Below, one piece after another: positions 10,867-22,666 of a stretch of 64,000 nt of DNA. The notes below the pieces were generated by a model. It did not search any database. It was not told where the DNA came from and was given only the letters and a program-made list of their open reading frames with translations. Within the stretch, counting starts at the first letter, position 1, and each line of letters begins with the position of its first letter. A program made the position numbers and the translations under genes. This stretch comes from Trichoplax sp. H2. Lineage: Eukaryota; Placozoa; Uniplacotomia; Trichoplacea. Where the stretch lies: assembly GCA_003344405.1 (NCBI GenBank), contig NOWV01000178.1, positions 1 through 64,000 of the forward strand, read 5' to 3'.

Positions 10867-11989
10867 AAGGTATTGTTATCATTCTGTCTTCTAGCTATTT
10901 ATCTTGCTAAGATACTAACAATTGTTAATCTAATCAAATTTGATTACAATTTTAGCCGGAGTAGTCAATAAGTAGAATTAAATCAGTTATAATGAATGAT
11001 CTAATTTACTATAATACTTGTACTATATATTATCAAAGGATTTCAGTATAGATATTTTGTAAGTACCTACTGTACGTGTATACGCCTTTAATTTATCAAA
11101 GTAACCTTACATTGAAGATAGTTAGTTGGTTGAAATACTATATACTGGCTCATGACAATCAGTTATTAAAACATTTACTTCGTAATTTTATTTCAATCCA
11201 TTAAACTCTTATTGCACATTTGTAAATTATCTTTCCTATATTTACAAATGTAAAACAATTAGCACACTTTAAAATTTAAGACATTTGAAATCAAAGTGAT
11301 AAATCGCTATCACTTCAAGCAATATTATATGATACATTATAACATTACAAAATGATCTCATTGCACTTGCGAAAGTTAGCTCCGAATTCTGAAATAACTG
11401 CATTGGGTTTACGAATATAGTACACGAGAGATCTCTCTCTTATTTGTTACACGTCTGCACCATTACGGATTGGTTGTACACTTTCAATCATTTCTCATTC
11501 TATAGATGATCTACTTACAGTAGTAATTCAAACTACCGATAACTATTCTACTATCAGCATAGCCAGACATTCTAACCAGAGGTTAATTAAAAGTATTTAC
11601 ATCTGTTTAAATGTTTTAAGGTAAGGTATTGCCGCAATAGTACTTACTGTATGGTAAATTATCCCTAATCTCATTCACGAACTTATTTTTGTAAGAGTTA
11701 TAAACAATTTGTTGCTAAAGTTTGTGTAGTTGGCCGTATTTTCCATTCCCTCTTATTTACCATGTAATTTAAGTAGGGGTAATAGAAGTCTCCTACAATA
11801 TATAAAGATATAAATTGATGATGAAAATGTAGATTGTAACAATAATCTGAATTGAAAAGAAATACAAATGGTCACAAATCTAATAATTAATCACCAATGA
11901 TGCTTTAAGGTTAATCACTAGGATATCTAAAAGTAAGAGAAATTAGACTGTGAAAGATTGAAAAATATTCTTATATCGGTATGTTACAA
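10867..11989. other. intergenic spacer, homologous to 4761-6390
   Basis: Aligned in order with the spacer of the previous unit, ending in 'aagtaagagaaatta' (11932; same string at 6337 and 6763). No gene seen. Confidence 0.6.
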
Positions 11990-12950
11990 ATCGAAATTAA
12001 TATCGAGGAAAAATTTGAACTGTTATAGAGCTACACACGATGAATCTACTGTTAGGTTTGCCCTCCCTATCATTAACCTAAGGTAAGACTTCAAGTACTA
12101 ACGATAGGAGATCATCAGGAGGAATAGTAACACAATACTGGTCTCAGTGTTACAGTGTTAAATACTGTATTACAGTAGAAATATCTATGTTAGGATAATT
12201 CTGTTAGACTATCCTTACTTAGTTAATTGAAATTAATAGTTATAATAGGGAATGCAAATCATCTACTTACAATTCGAATCATTGTGATTGTAATTTACTT
12301 ATGCTAGATTGTAAATTATCATGGAGATGTTCCGTGATAGGACATATCGTAATCTGACTATTCTGTATTAGTCATTATATGTCTATGTTTGTAAATACTG
12401 TTGTCTGCATTAAGGGAGCAGTAGCTATAATTAATATCTAATTCAGTAAATGATTCCGAGGTTAATTGTATTAACTATGACTCATGAACTATTGAGGAAG
12501 AGTATATAAATGCAGTATATCGTGAAACAAAGAAGAATTCTCCAACTTAGTGTTTAACGTAAAATACGAGGCGTTTAAGTCTTTGTGTAGTCTGCTAGTA
12601 GAGCAAAAGTGTTTGTGATAGTGTAGATATCGTTCCTTGATATGTGGTTCAAGGAATTGACTTATTGATCGTATATTAGGTTATCTTGTTGCAAAGCTGT
12701 TTTGTGACACTTAGACATAAATGAACCTAAAATTTCTTTAATAGTCGGTCAATTCATAGAAAATCTACATAAAAATTAATTATCAGTTCATAAATAATAT
12801 TATAAAACTATACAGTTTTCTATTGAAAATAGGTAAAAAGGTCATAGATAACTTGATTTGAATACATTCCTAGACAAAATATCCAATAGAATCTATGTTA
12901 CGACAGCTGAGCAAAAGTTACTCCGCAACATTGTAGAAGTATATAAACTG
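11990..12950. mobile_element. interspersed element copy, split by a second element
   Basis: Relative to the leader of the 7099 receptor, about 950 bases are inserted here: leader homology stops near 11990 and resumes near 12953 ('agatttaaaatag'). The outer parts (about 12030-12140 and 12730-12950) match, in order, one contiguous sequence of about 300 bases at 19350-19660 and 27520-27780. The middle is a different element (12141-12716). Boundaries are approximate. Confidence 0.55.
12141..12716. mobile_element. candidate non-autonomous DNA element (copy 2), nested
   Basis: Left end 'gtctcagtgttaca' (12141-12154) and right end 'tgtgacacttagac' (12703-12716) are imperfect inverted repeats, matching at 12 of 14 positions when one is reverse-complemented. 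The left end recurs at 6652 in another context. No transposase frame is present, so if mobile it is a MITE-like passenger. It contains a TATATAAA at 12503. No clear target-site duplication is visible. Confidence 0.45.
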
Positions 12951-13213
12951 TAGAGATTTAAAATAGTAATGCCATTACTAAGGCTGCTCTCTCGTTCTTT
13001 TGATATTGCATGTATTATAACGAGACAATATAACTAATCCTATTATTGAAAATGTTTACCATGTTTCACATAAATAGCAAATCTTATCAGCATAAAAAAA
13101 CTAATTACAAAAATAAGGAATCCATCCTTGTGCATTACTCATTTCATCGTGTATTGAATCGCACAAATAGCCTTTTGCTTTGAAGCTATTTCTCCAACTC
13201 TTTCAACACACTC

Positions 13214-14182
13214 ATGGCTACAAATCTCACGTCGAACGGTATACTGAATCAAACAATTGTTGATTATGATCTTCTATCTACTTATGTCTACATTGTATCT
13301 ATTCCTGTATTTTTTATCGGTATTCTAGCCAATTTCTTTTTGCTTTATTTGATTTCTAGCGATAGTCAATTCAATCGCATAACTTACAAGCTTATTCGTA
13401 TCGCTGTTATTTCTGATCTTATTTCACTACATGTTTCCTTTACCGTATTTGCTATAACAGCAGCGCTGAAAACGATAAAATATTATATGGCTACAGTAAT
13501 GTGTCAAGTAGCGATTGTTATAACTTATTGCTGTTATGGAGTATCGATAACAACATTATGTATGATTAGCGTCGATCGATATTTCGCTATCGTTAGACCG
13601 TTCTCGTCTCTATATCGTAAATATAAAAAGCGAATCGCCTATCTTGGTCAAGCAATAGGTTGTATTATTTCTTTCAGTGTTTCAGGACCAAGTGTACTAT
13701 TTTTTGGTGTCTATCCAGACAAGACAAAAATTTGTGGTGTGCCAAATATGAATATCTCTGTATCAATTTATTTTCTACTTGTAACTTTGTTCTTATTTAT
13801 TATACCGTTATTGATTATTATTATTAATTATGCTCTAATTATTCGTAGTCTAGTAAGACATGTTAGACCTGGGCAACTAGCTGAAAGTAGTAATGATGAT
13901 AGATTGAAAAAGCGTAAATTCGTTCGTGTACTAATAACAATCACGAGCATTTATATACTTTCGACATGGCCATATTTTGCAAGTATCACTGGTATGGCGA
14001 TAACGCGCAGATCAATTAGAGAAATTGGAAAACTCGGTATAGAAATTTATTTAATGTTCGTAGTTTCGTTTTTTTCTACATTTGCAGTTAATGTTATAAG
14101 TCCATTTGTCTATTTTAATTTCGATTACAATATTAAGAGGAAACTATTAACGACTATTGGACGTATAATGCATAAAGAATAA
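13214..14182 (+). CDS. rhodopsin-like (class A) GPCR, orphan, single exon
   Basis: Receptor of 322 aa, sister to the 7099 receptor and about one unit length (6.1 kb) downstream of it. Key residues in family positions: N40, D68, C97 with a loop-2 cysteine (KICGVP), DRY 121-123 then AIVRPF, TWPYF in TM6, and NVISPFVYFNFD in TM7 (serine in place of the NPxxY asparagine). Sequon N12 (NQT) is retained, while N8 has become G. MATN start follows 'cactc'. The leader upstream is shared with 7099 but carries the nested insertion at 11990-12950, which could alter its transcription start. Ligand unknown. Confidence 0.93.
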   Translation: MATNLTSNGILNQTIVDYDLLSTYVYIVSIPVFFIGILANFFLLYLISSDSQFNRITYKLIRIAVISDLISLHVSFTVFAITAALKTIKYYMATVMCQVAIVITYCCYGVSITTLCMISVDRYFAIVRPFSSLYRKYKKRIAYLGQAIGCIISFSVSGPSVLFFGVYPDKTKICGVPNMNISVSIYFLLVTLFLFIIPLLIIIINYALIIRSLVRHVRPGQLAESSNDDRLKKRKFVRVLITITSIYILSTWPYFASITGMAITRRSIREIGKLGIEIYLMFVVSFFSTFAVNVISPFVYFNFDYNIKRKLLTTIGRIMHKE

Positions 14183-14760
14183 TTGTCACGAGTATGTCTT
14201 TATAGTCATTATGTCGAGCATAGCTGAATTATTACTGGTATTATTCGTTTCTTTTGCATAATATTCTAGACCGCGTTGTCAGTAATTTAAAATTAAAATA
14301 TCTTGTGGATAGGCTGAACGGCTAGATATAGGCGCATCATTGATCTGTATTAGAGCAGCTGTGTTCCATGTAATAATTCTGATATGAACGTATATCATAA
14401 TTAGCAAGATCTTTCATTTATCTTTCTTCTCATATATTCATAAATATAATAATATTAGCATGCTTTAAAACTTAAAAAACATTTGGACATAAAGCAATAG
14501 ATTACTTAGAGCAAAGTTGCTATAAAAAATTTAAGGTATTTAAAAATGTTATTTGTGCTAACAGTCTGCAATAAACACGTAGAATGACAATCAATTAGTT
14601 GTAAAACAACTTTGAACTTTTCTTTGCTGGCGTTTTGTTACATGCAAATGATTTCTGCTAATACAACATCAAGCAATAGTTATGATGATAATACTTTTGT
14701 AGTTTGAAAATGAATAAGACATTTAATAACTTTAGTTAACAATGATATATAAATATCGAT
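14183..14760 (+). repeat. GPCR 3' flank, copy 3 of 3
   Basis: Third copy of the receptor 3' flank (compare 227-830 and 8068-8689), including 'ctagatataggcgcatcat' near 14322 and 'agcatgctttaaaac' near 14457, which matches about 8506. No gene. Confidence 0.7.
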
Positions 14761-16202
14761 GAATTTAGATCGAATCAACTCTAGCCATTCTTCAACTTAG
14801 TGTACGAATGCATGGAATAAATTTATAACGAACAATTAATGAAGTACAAATAACACACTTTCTAATACTCAATTCTTATTATAAAAGAAATACTTTCTTA
14901 GATTGATTTCAATTATCTATCAACTTGAATTATAGTTGATATTGTTCCTGTTTTGTAACAATATGAAATTGAAATATCTGTTTAAACGTTCATTGTACCA
15001 CTGCGGTAACATTTTCGATATTTATAGTCCTAAATTTTTCACACTATCAAGGAAGAAATTTTCACTATATGCCCGAACAAGATTCGTTAGGAGCTCGCTC
15101 CAGTCATAAGTATGATACTTTTCTTTATGAATTCCGCATAGAAATTTTCGTTACTCTTCCACTCTACTCAATGTTAAATCATATGAGCGATCAATATAAA
15201 TGTGTATTCTCTTTGTTACAGTGATAATCGTTAGAGATTATGCGTAACATCTTTAAAACACAATCAGCCTGAAAGCTACAATCCTTAAAAATGGTAGCAT
15301 ATAAACGGTATCTCTCTATCAAGTATAGTAATGTTTAATTACCTATAGATAGCAGATTCAATCTCTACCATTTCTTAAATATGATATTTAAATATAAATA
15401 TGATGATGTAAGCCATTTTTTTGCAATCTGGCTATACGAACGTTGTTGAATACTAACCATATTCGATTGCTACTTATAAAGAAAATCGACTATGTTACGT
15501 ATTGACTTTGGTTTCTAGCTGCCATAAAGTCCTGCAAATGGGACTATTCACGTGTACATTTTCGTATATGTATCTGTGCTACGAATGAAAATTATATAAC
15601 TAAAATCTATCGGTTTTAAATTAATCACGGAAAATTTAACATAAAGTTAATAGATCGATATAGTCTTCACTAACATAGCATTTTATGTAGTGATAGATGA
15701 GCCAGCATAATGTATTATTAAGCGTGGATGATGAAAATATAGTTTATAACAATATTTTTGATTTCAGAATAAATACGCCTATAAAAAGAACCTGTAATAC
15801 GGCTGTTAATCAGTATCGATGTCTTAATTATAGTTGTTAAATTACCACGATACCTAAAAATTGAGCGGAATAGATTAGTTATGAATGAATAATAGCCTTC
15901 CGCATATGAAACTATAGCAACTAGATAAATTTAAAATATTTATGTTATTACGTATTATGGCTACACTTTCTTTCTTTCGATTCCATCTATATCATGTTCG
16001 AGAAATATAGCAAATCCTGTTACAGAATTGTTATCTACTCCATATATATATACTACTAATCTGATCAGCATAATATTTATAAGAATACACAATCAGTCCA
16101 GCAGTGCTATTTTACTTGTTTTGAATCTTATTAGTACTAATCACCTTGCATTTTAAAATTACAGCATTTTAAGATTATTGCACTGTCTCTTCTAGTACTC
16201 CC
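14761..16202. repeat. GPCR 5' flank paired with 1960-2517
   Basis: Spacer whose later part (14933-16202) aligns with the 5' flank of the 2518 receptor but is longer, with extra AT-rich sequence between about 15060 and 15720. The part near 14830-15000 is also related to 20270-20400 and 26930-27070. No coding sequence seen. Confidence 0.55.
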
Positions 16203-17170
16203 ATGGCTACCAATCTAGCGTTTAATAGTTCATTAAATCAAACAGTTACTGATTACAATCTTCTTAATAACTATACATATGCTACAGCTATTCCTATATC
16301 CTGTATCGGTATTCTAGCCAATTTCTTCTTACTTTATTTGATTTCCAATGATAACCATTTCAATCATATAACCTATAAACTTATTCGTATCGCCGTTATT
16401 TCGGATCTTACTTCCTTAAATTTTTCCCTTATCGTATTTACCACGTTGATATTAATAGAAACCGTCGATTATCAGATTGCCAACGCAATATGCCAAAGCA
16501 CGATAGCTATTACTTATTGCTGCTATGGAGTATCGATGACAACATTATGTATGATTAGCGTCGATCGATATTTACTGTTGTAAAACCGTTTTCATTGCTT
16601 TATCGTAAACATAAAAAGCGAATTATTTATCTTGGTCAAGCTATAGGCTGCTTAATTTCTCTCAGTATCTCAGGACCGTGTGTACTATTTCTTGGTGTTT
16701 ATCCAGATGAAACAAAGGTTTGTGATTTACCCCATGTAAATCTTTCTACATCAATCTATCTTTATTTTTTGACTCTGTTCTTGTTTATTATACCGTTATC
16801 GATTATTGTTATAAACTACTTTCGAATTATTCGCTTTCGAGTAAATTATATTCGACCAGGACAGCAAGCTGACAATCATTCTAATGATAGATTGAGAAGG
16901 AATAAATTTACTCGCGTACTCGTAACGATAACGAGTATTTATATACTCTCGACATGGCCATTTTTTGTCAATATTATTGGTATGGCTATCACGTTTAAGT
17001 CAAGAAGAGAAATAAGAAAACTAGGAACAGGAATTTATTTAATGTCATTGGTATCGTTTTTTTCTACTTTTGCGGTTAATGTCATTAGTCCTTTTGTCTA
17101 CATCAAATTTGATCATAATATTAACAAGAAATTTATTTCCATTATTCGACAAGTTTTACATAAAAAATAG
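16203..17170 (+). pseudogene. class A GPCR with a single 1-nt frameshift
   Basis: Nearly perfect receptor gene. Residues 1-122 (MATNLAFNSSLNQT through SVDRY) are in one frame and the remaining ~200 (KPFSLLYRKHKK to IRQVLHKK) in another. The break is at about 16571, where 'gatatttactg' replaces 'gatattttactg' of the 2518 copy: one T missing, inside the codons just after DRY. All else is family-like (N40, D68, DRY, TWPFF, NVISPFVY). Possible readings are a very young pseudogene, a segregating null allele, or a sequencing or assembly error in a T-run. Counted as broken because the sequence as given is broken. Otherwise it is the sister of 2518. Confidence 0.85.
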
Positions 17171-19349
17171 TTATTATTATTGGCTTTTATGGTAGCTGTC
17201 AATTTTTTGGACCACAGTAGAATTTTCTCTCTCTTTAAATTTGCATCATATTCTAATTAGAGTTATCAATAACTTAAATGAAAATATTTATGATTAAAGA
17301 TTGATGGCATTTAAACCGTTTGCTTACATTTATATTGATGTTTTTTCAATGCAAATAAGTTATATACCAATATTTATTAATGCACCTCTCTTGGCTTATA
17401 TGATATTTGATAGATTAAACTGCTAAAAATAGGTATTTCATGATTAGTAATTAAGAAACTCTACTTAATGATTTCAATCCACAAAGGGGCACATGTTAAT
17501 AACCTTTGCTATCTGTCCGTAATATTTATCAACAAAAATATAAACACGCTTGAAAATTATTAGACATTTGAGGTCAAAGATACGGTTGCTTTAAGGTCAG
17601 GTTGCCATAAAAATTAAAGATGCTTCAAGAAGTTATTTTTGCCCATCTTCTAGAATAGATTCAATAAATTATCGATAGCTGACACTAAAGCACTCCTTCA
17701 GTATCGTAACATTCAAATATATATCACTAAAATTATCGGCCATAATTACGTAATTCTATTACGATAATTAATATCCACATTTCCGTTACTATATTGCCTC
17801 TTATGTGTACTAATATGCTTCTGTCACAAACCAGCTTTGTGACAAGCAGAACGTAAAATAAATCTCTAAATCTCTAAAAATCTGCGGATTCAGTATCCCT
17901 ACTCATAAGAATTAAGACGCCTTTGATTCTACGTTAAACTCAACTAGACAATTGAGAACTACTTTATTCAGCTATGTCACGGGCTTATATGCCCTTCTAC
18001 AGCAGCTAACATTAAAGAGTCATCTTATAAAAATACTTAGGTGAGAACATCTACTAACTAATTTTTCACAGTCGGACTACAACATGTCTATTTCACAGAA
18101 TCATTTCAGTGCACATTACAGCACAGTATTAAATTTACTATAACACATTTATAATTAGAGTAATTCCTATTGTAAGTAACTAATTGTAATATATTACCAC
18201 TATATTATATTCACCAAATTTAGATAGCTATTTCTTTACGGTAGTTCGTACCGTGACAGCCTCTGATTACATTAATTAGTTACTACATTTGTCAAGAAAA
18301 TTATAAATAATTCACTTTGAATGACGATAATTTGGTTATTTTAAATTATTTATGCATATGCTCTTTTATTATATTCGAATGATTCTATTAGCAGTTCTGA
18401 AGCATCGATCGGGTTTTCTTCTTTACGTTACATGTGAATGTCAGAGTGCATACTACTGTACCTTGAAAAATAAATAGCAAAATGCGGTGAACTTCATATT
18501 CTATTAAGGTGATTACAATAAAGTACTTACAAAAGGAATCACCATGGTTATAATGCAGTACAGTAAATTGTATGTAATATTGTAATCAGAATTCTTATAA
18601 AGTAATTGAGGTTAATATATTACTGCACGACCCCTTGTGATTGTAATTCTGATTGATAGCTGATTATAGGTTGCAATATTGATGCTTATAGAAATGGATA
18701 TACTGTAGTCCAATTAACCAGAAGTAGACAGTAGATGTCCATAATTTTAAATATCATTATATTAATTTGTTTATTGAGTCAGAGTGAACTGTTAGCAAGT
18801 TAAGATAAATCGCCAAAGTTAGCTGTTATCGAGTAGTGTATAGAGCATATAAATTTGGAAGATTACTGAACAAAATCAATTCTCTGTTGTTAGATTGTAA
18901 AAGCAAAGGCCTTTAAGTTCCTGTAAGGAGTTACGGGGATGTTCGATCCCGTAAACTTCAGAAACTCAAAAAATGTTTCTACGTGATCATTATCACGAAA
19001 CTAGTTCAATAATAGTAAATGACTGTCACTAATAAATTAATTGCAGAGAACGGAAGTTAGCTGTTGTATTTTACAAATGGCGATTCGATTATATTATTAT
19101 TTTTAATTGCTAAATGGGGAGGGGAAATGGCGATGAAAGGTCAATTATTGTTTTCATGATGAAATTTGTCAAAATGGATGTTATTTACATTTTATGTAGA
19201 TTTTTGTTAGGTTTCAGCATTCTATAAAGAATTCTATGCCATTGGTTAGTTGAAATTGTAAGAACTGTTTTTTGAAGACATTGTTGCAGAAATAAATCTA
19301 GAAGATGATAGAAAGGAGCTAAAAATCTAAATTAGAAAAAATGAAAACC
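17171..19349. other. intergenic, no gene seen
   Basis: AT-rich spacer. A third-type receptor relic expected here from the unit order is not recognisable. The 18900-18960 stretch has 'ggcctttaagt' (18908) and a 7-bp hairpin (18931-18937 with 18948-18954) whose loop contains 'gttcgat'; it does not fold as a tRNA. Confidence 0.5.
18848..18853 (+). promoter_or_regulatory. candidate TATA box
   Basis: TATAAA followed about 60 bases later by 'ggcctttaagt', the combination also seen at 5585/5702. No receptor lies within 3.8 kb downstream, so a target gene is uncertain. Confidence 0.25.
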
Positions 19350-19660
19350 ACTACAGAAACTAAAGCACTACGATTCTACTGTCAGGTTTATCCTCCCAAC
19401 ATTTACCTAGAGTACGACTCTAAGTACTGACAATCTTCTATCTTCAAAGAAACAGTACTACTAGTATCTTTTAGACAATACTGACCCAAACTATATTAAA
19501 AAACTAGTCAATTTATAGTAAATCTATGCACTTAACTATTAAAAACATGTAAAATGTCATAGATGAATTAACAGCAACATATTCCTAGATAAGTAACCTT
19601 AAGAAAACTAGATAACAGCAGCTATGCAAAAAGTAACTTCGTAATATGATAATAATTGGA
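19350..19660. repeat. interspersed element, uninterrupted copy
   Basis: Contiguous homologue of the split element at 11990-12950 and of 27520-27780. Shared order: 'ctactgtcaggttt', 'ctaagtactgac', 'aatttatagtaaatct', 'gtcatagat', 'attcctaga'. No coding capacity seen, so presumably non-autonomous or an old duplicate. Confidence 0.5.
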
Positions 19661-19669
19661 TGCTTAGGA

Positions 19670-19910
19670 TCACTAGCAGCTCCATGAAGCTTCTAAATGG
19701 TGCTATTAGCTGAAGACATTATTGCTAAAATAATTATAGAAGATGATAACTGATAATACCGAGACGTTCACAACCATCAGTAGCGCCATGAAGCTTCTAA
19801 ACAGTGGTTTTATTTGAAAACATTATTGCTGAAATAAATCTAGAAGACAATAGGCTAATACCAAGATGCTCAAAACCATCAGCAGCTCCACGGAACGACA
19901 CAACCAATCC
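19670..19910. repeat. short tandem array, ~103-bp period
   Basis: Two and a half units. 'ccatgaagcttctaaa' occurs at about 19682 and 19787, with a diverged third start near 19880. 'acattattgct(a/g)aaataa' followed by 'tagaaga' occurs at about 19718 and 19822, with an outlying relative near 19277. No function evident. Confidence 0.6.
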
Positions 19911-22666
19911 AAACATACGGTAGTAGTAGTCTTTTAGGAGTTTGTAATTTAATTCGTATCTTTCCACTTTTCGATTTACATTTGAGTTTTTTCAGTAGCT
20001 CTACTGTTTGAGGAAGCTAATAAATCACAAGTTTTCTATCAATTACTTCTGTGGTGAAGTATTACAAGACAGCAGCTAGACGAGACAGATATTGTTCACT
20101 GTAGTTTAATGGATTTTTAATAAAGAGTACAGGTTCCCTCTCTAATCCTAGTTTGGTCAACTTCTATGAAAGAGATACTCAAATTTTACAGTGTGGATAT
20201 CGTAAATTCAAATCAACTTGGCCCTAGCCTTAGCTTATAACTTGATACACCATACTGTAGAATATATTATGAAGTAACGATTGATAAAATAGCAGTAGCA
20301 TTTTCTAATATTCAATTAGTATCAGAAGAAATTTACTCTTATATGAAATTTAATAAGCCAATCATTGTAATCGTATAGTATTTACCTAAATGATGTTCGA
20401 GCAGCGAAACACATGTTGGATTTTGACATAAGATTACATCAAATTAAATATTGAAGGTTTAAGATAATTAAAAGTAATTTAATTAGCACTTTTGGCCGTA
20501 ATATCAACATAGAAGGTGCCTATTTATTCTCTACCAATTACATATCCAGCGTACTAAAACGGAGCTGATATGATTTTAATCAAATAAATCCTCTGTGTGC
20601 ATAACTAGGTAAGATACCGTTCAAGTTTATTAGCAAATTATAAGAACAGATTTCGTGAAGTAAGAAAAGAAATGCAGTATCAGCTTGTACAGTACTATAT
20701 TTCGCTTATTAATGTCTTTTGCAATAACATAATGGAAAGAAATATTCCACGGCCCTATAGTTCATTAAACAATATCTCTTAATAGCAAACATAATAGTTA
20801 AAAATAAAAAATTTGCAACCGCTACGAAACATCAACGGTACCCAAAAGCAAGTTAATTCCAAATATTCTGCTACTCCTTTCTATCTATATGTCACAGCTC
20901 AGTAGTTGAAACAAGAAAAACACAAGTTAATTTAAGAAACAAAGTCGTTAACAACAGTTATCTTTATTTCAAGAAAAACTATGGTTTAATAGAAACTGTC
21001 TATGTTTAACATGTTATTATAGCTATCTCTATCTCTTCATGTAGTGTTTATCACCCTAGTAAACAAATAAATAGAATTTCCTACATTTTCTCACTTTTTC
21101 CAAGACTCTTATCTAGAATAACTTTTGGCGACTATAACATTAAATATGCAATCTATGATTATAATATCAAAATACTCTAATAACAGTTATACTAAATTTA
21201 GTATTAATAAGGTATCAGTATATCACCTAATGATAAGGATCTTCTAGAAACATAAATGTATTATTCTAAGACCTATTTTTTTACTTAAGTATATTTATAC
21301 TTTACAATACTAACGGTATTGCAACACTATTACTGCCATTGAATCTTAGTATACTATTTCAATAAGGCAGACCTAAGGTTTAAAAATTTACAGTAACTAC
21401 CCTCGTATTTATAGTAGTTCGTGAATTTAACTCTTCAAGGTAAGTCAATCGGGTAGGACAGATATTCTACAACTTAGTAAATGATCTCTATGTACTTATA
21501 ATTGCTAGTTTTCGGATTTTAACTAGCTCTATGAGGTTTTGATTTATATATCATACATCGCCATTGACTATCGAACATTTAATGTAGTAAATGTACAGAA
21601 AATGGATACATACTGTAATTATGAATATACTGACTACTCTAGTACTTAGACGATCAGAGCCCTTTAGCTAGAGGTTAGTTAAGATGTAGATACTTCTGTT
21701 TGGATATTTCAACGCAACGTCTCGTAGTAAGTATGCTGTATATTAAATTATGTTCTTTCTCCTTGTTTACTTGCTAACTTTATAATAGAGTATAACTATT
21801 AATATTTAGTAAAATGTTCTAGTTTGTACAATAAGCCATGTTATTAACTGCTTTCAGGAGCTAACTAAATGCGAGTTATTGAGATTTTACAGATATAGAA
21901 GGACAGGTAAAACACATGCTTGCTGAACAGCTGGTCATTTTGCTTTGTCTCAATAAATTGCTATCGTCTTATTGTGTCTTAAATAAGGTATTTTAAAATA
22001 TAGCATATGATAATCTGTATGATTGCTTACATAACGTAGATATAATAAAAAAGTTCTGATGTATAATTTTATTAATTCTATTTATAAAATAATATGACTA
22101 CCATAATGAATAAAGATAAGATGAAAGAAAAATTGTTTTATTAGAAATTTAGACAGCAGCAAAACTTACGATGCTATTATACAGGATTAACAACAACTAA
22201 AGTAGAAAAAGCAAACGATACAAGAACAATTATTCTATTTAATATGATTTTTATATTGTTATAGGTCAATTTGAACAAACTATATAATTAAAAATCTCGT
22301 ATAATAGTCTACGTCTTTAATTGGATAGTTAATAGATAAAGGAAGATAGGTTAATATATTTTAATATATTGGTTGTCAATTTGTAAAACCCTGTACCGAT
22401 ATACCCATCCGTTTTCGTAATACTTTAAATCTATCGTAACAATAAATAATAAAATAAATTAAACTTATTTTTACATGCCATGTTGGTGAATGCTTTAGGA
22501 TAAGCAAACAATGTAATTAACTTCTGTTCCGTTGCACTGTTATTTTATCATTTATTGTTCTATTTTGATAACACTATTGGATAATTAATGCTGTCAATTA
22601 AGATATTTCGGATGATATAACTATTAGTCTTACCATAATCTCGTCAATTTTTTGTTTTAGCTAGAC
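19911..22666. other. intergenic, no gene seen
   Basis: AT-rich spacer without recognisable genes. Part of it (about 20220-20480) is related to 26870-27070 and 28430-28560, consistent with old duplication of receptor flanks. No credible RNA gene or long repeat in the remainder. Confidence 0.5.

Noticed and set aside
18905-18960. Possible tRNA or pol III B-box around 'gttcgatccc'
   Set aside because: The hairpin stem is 7 bp with a 10-base loop, not a 5-bp/7-base T-arm, and no acceptor, D or anticodon arms fit around it.
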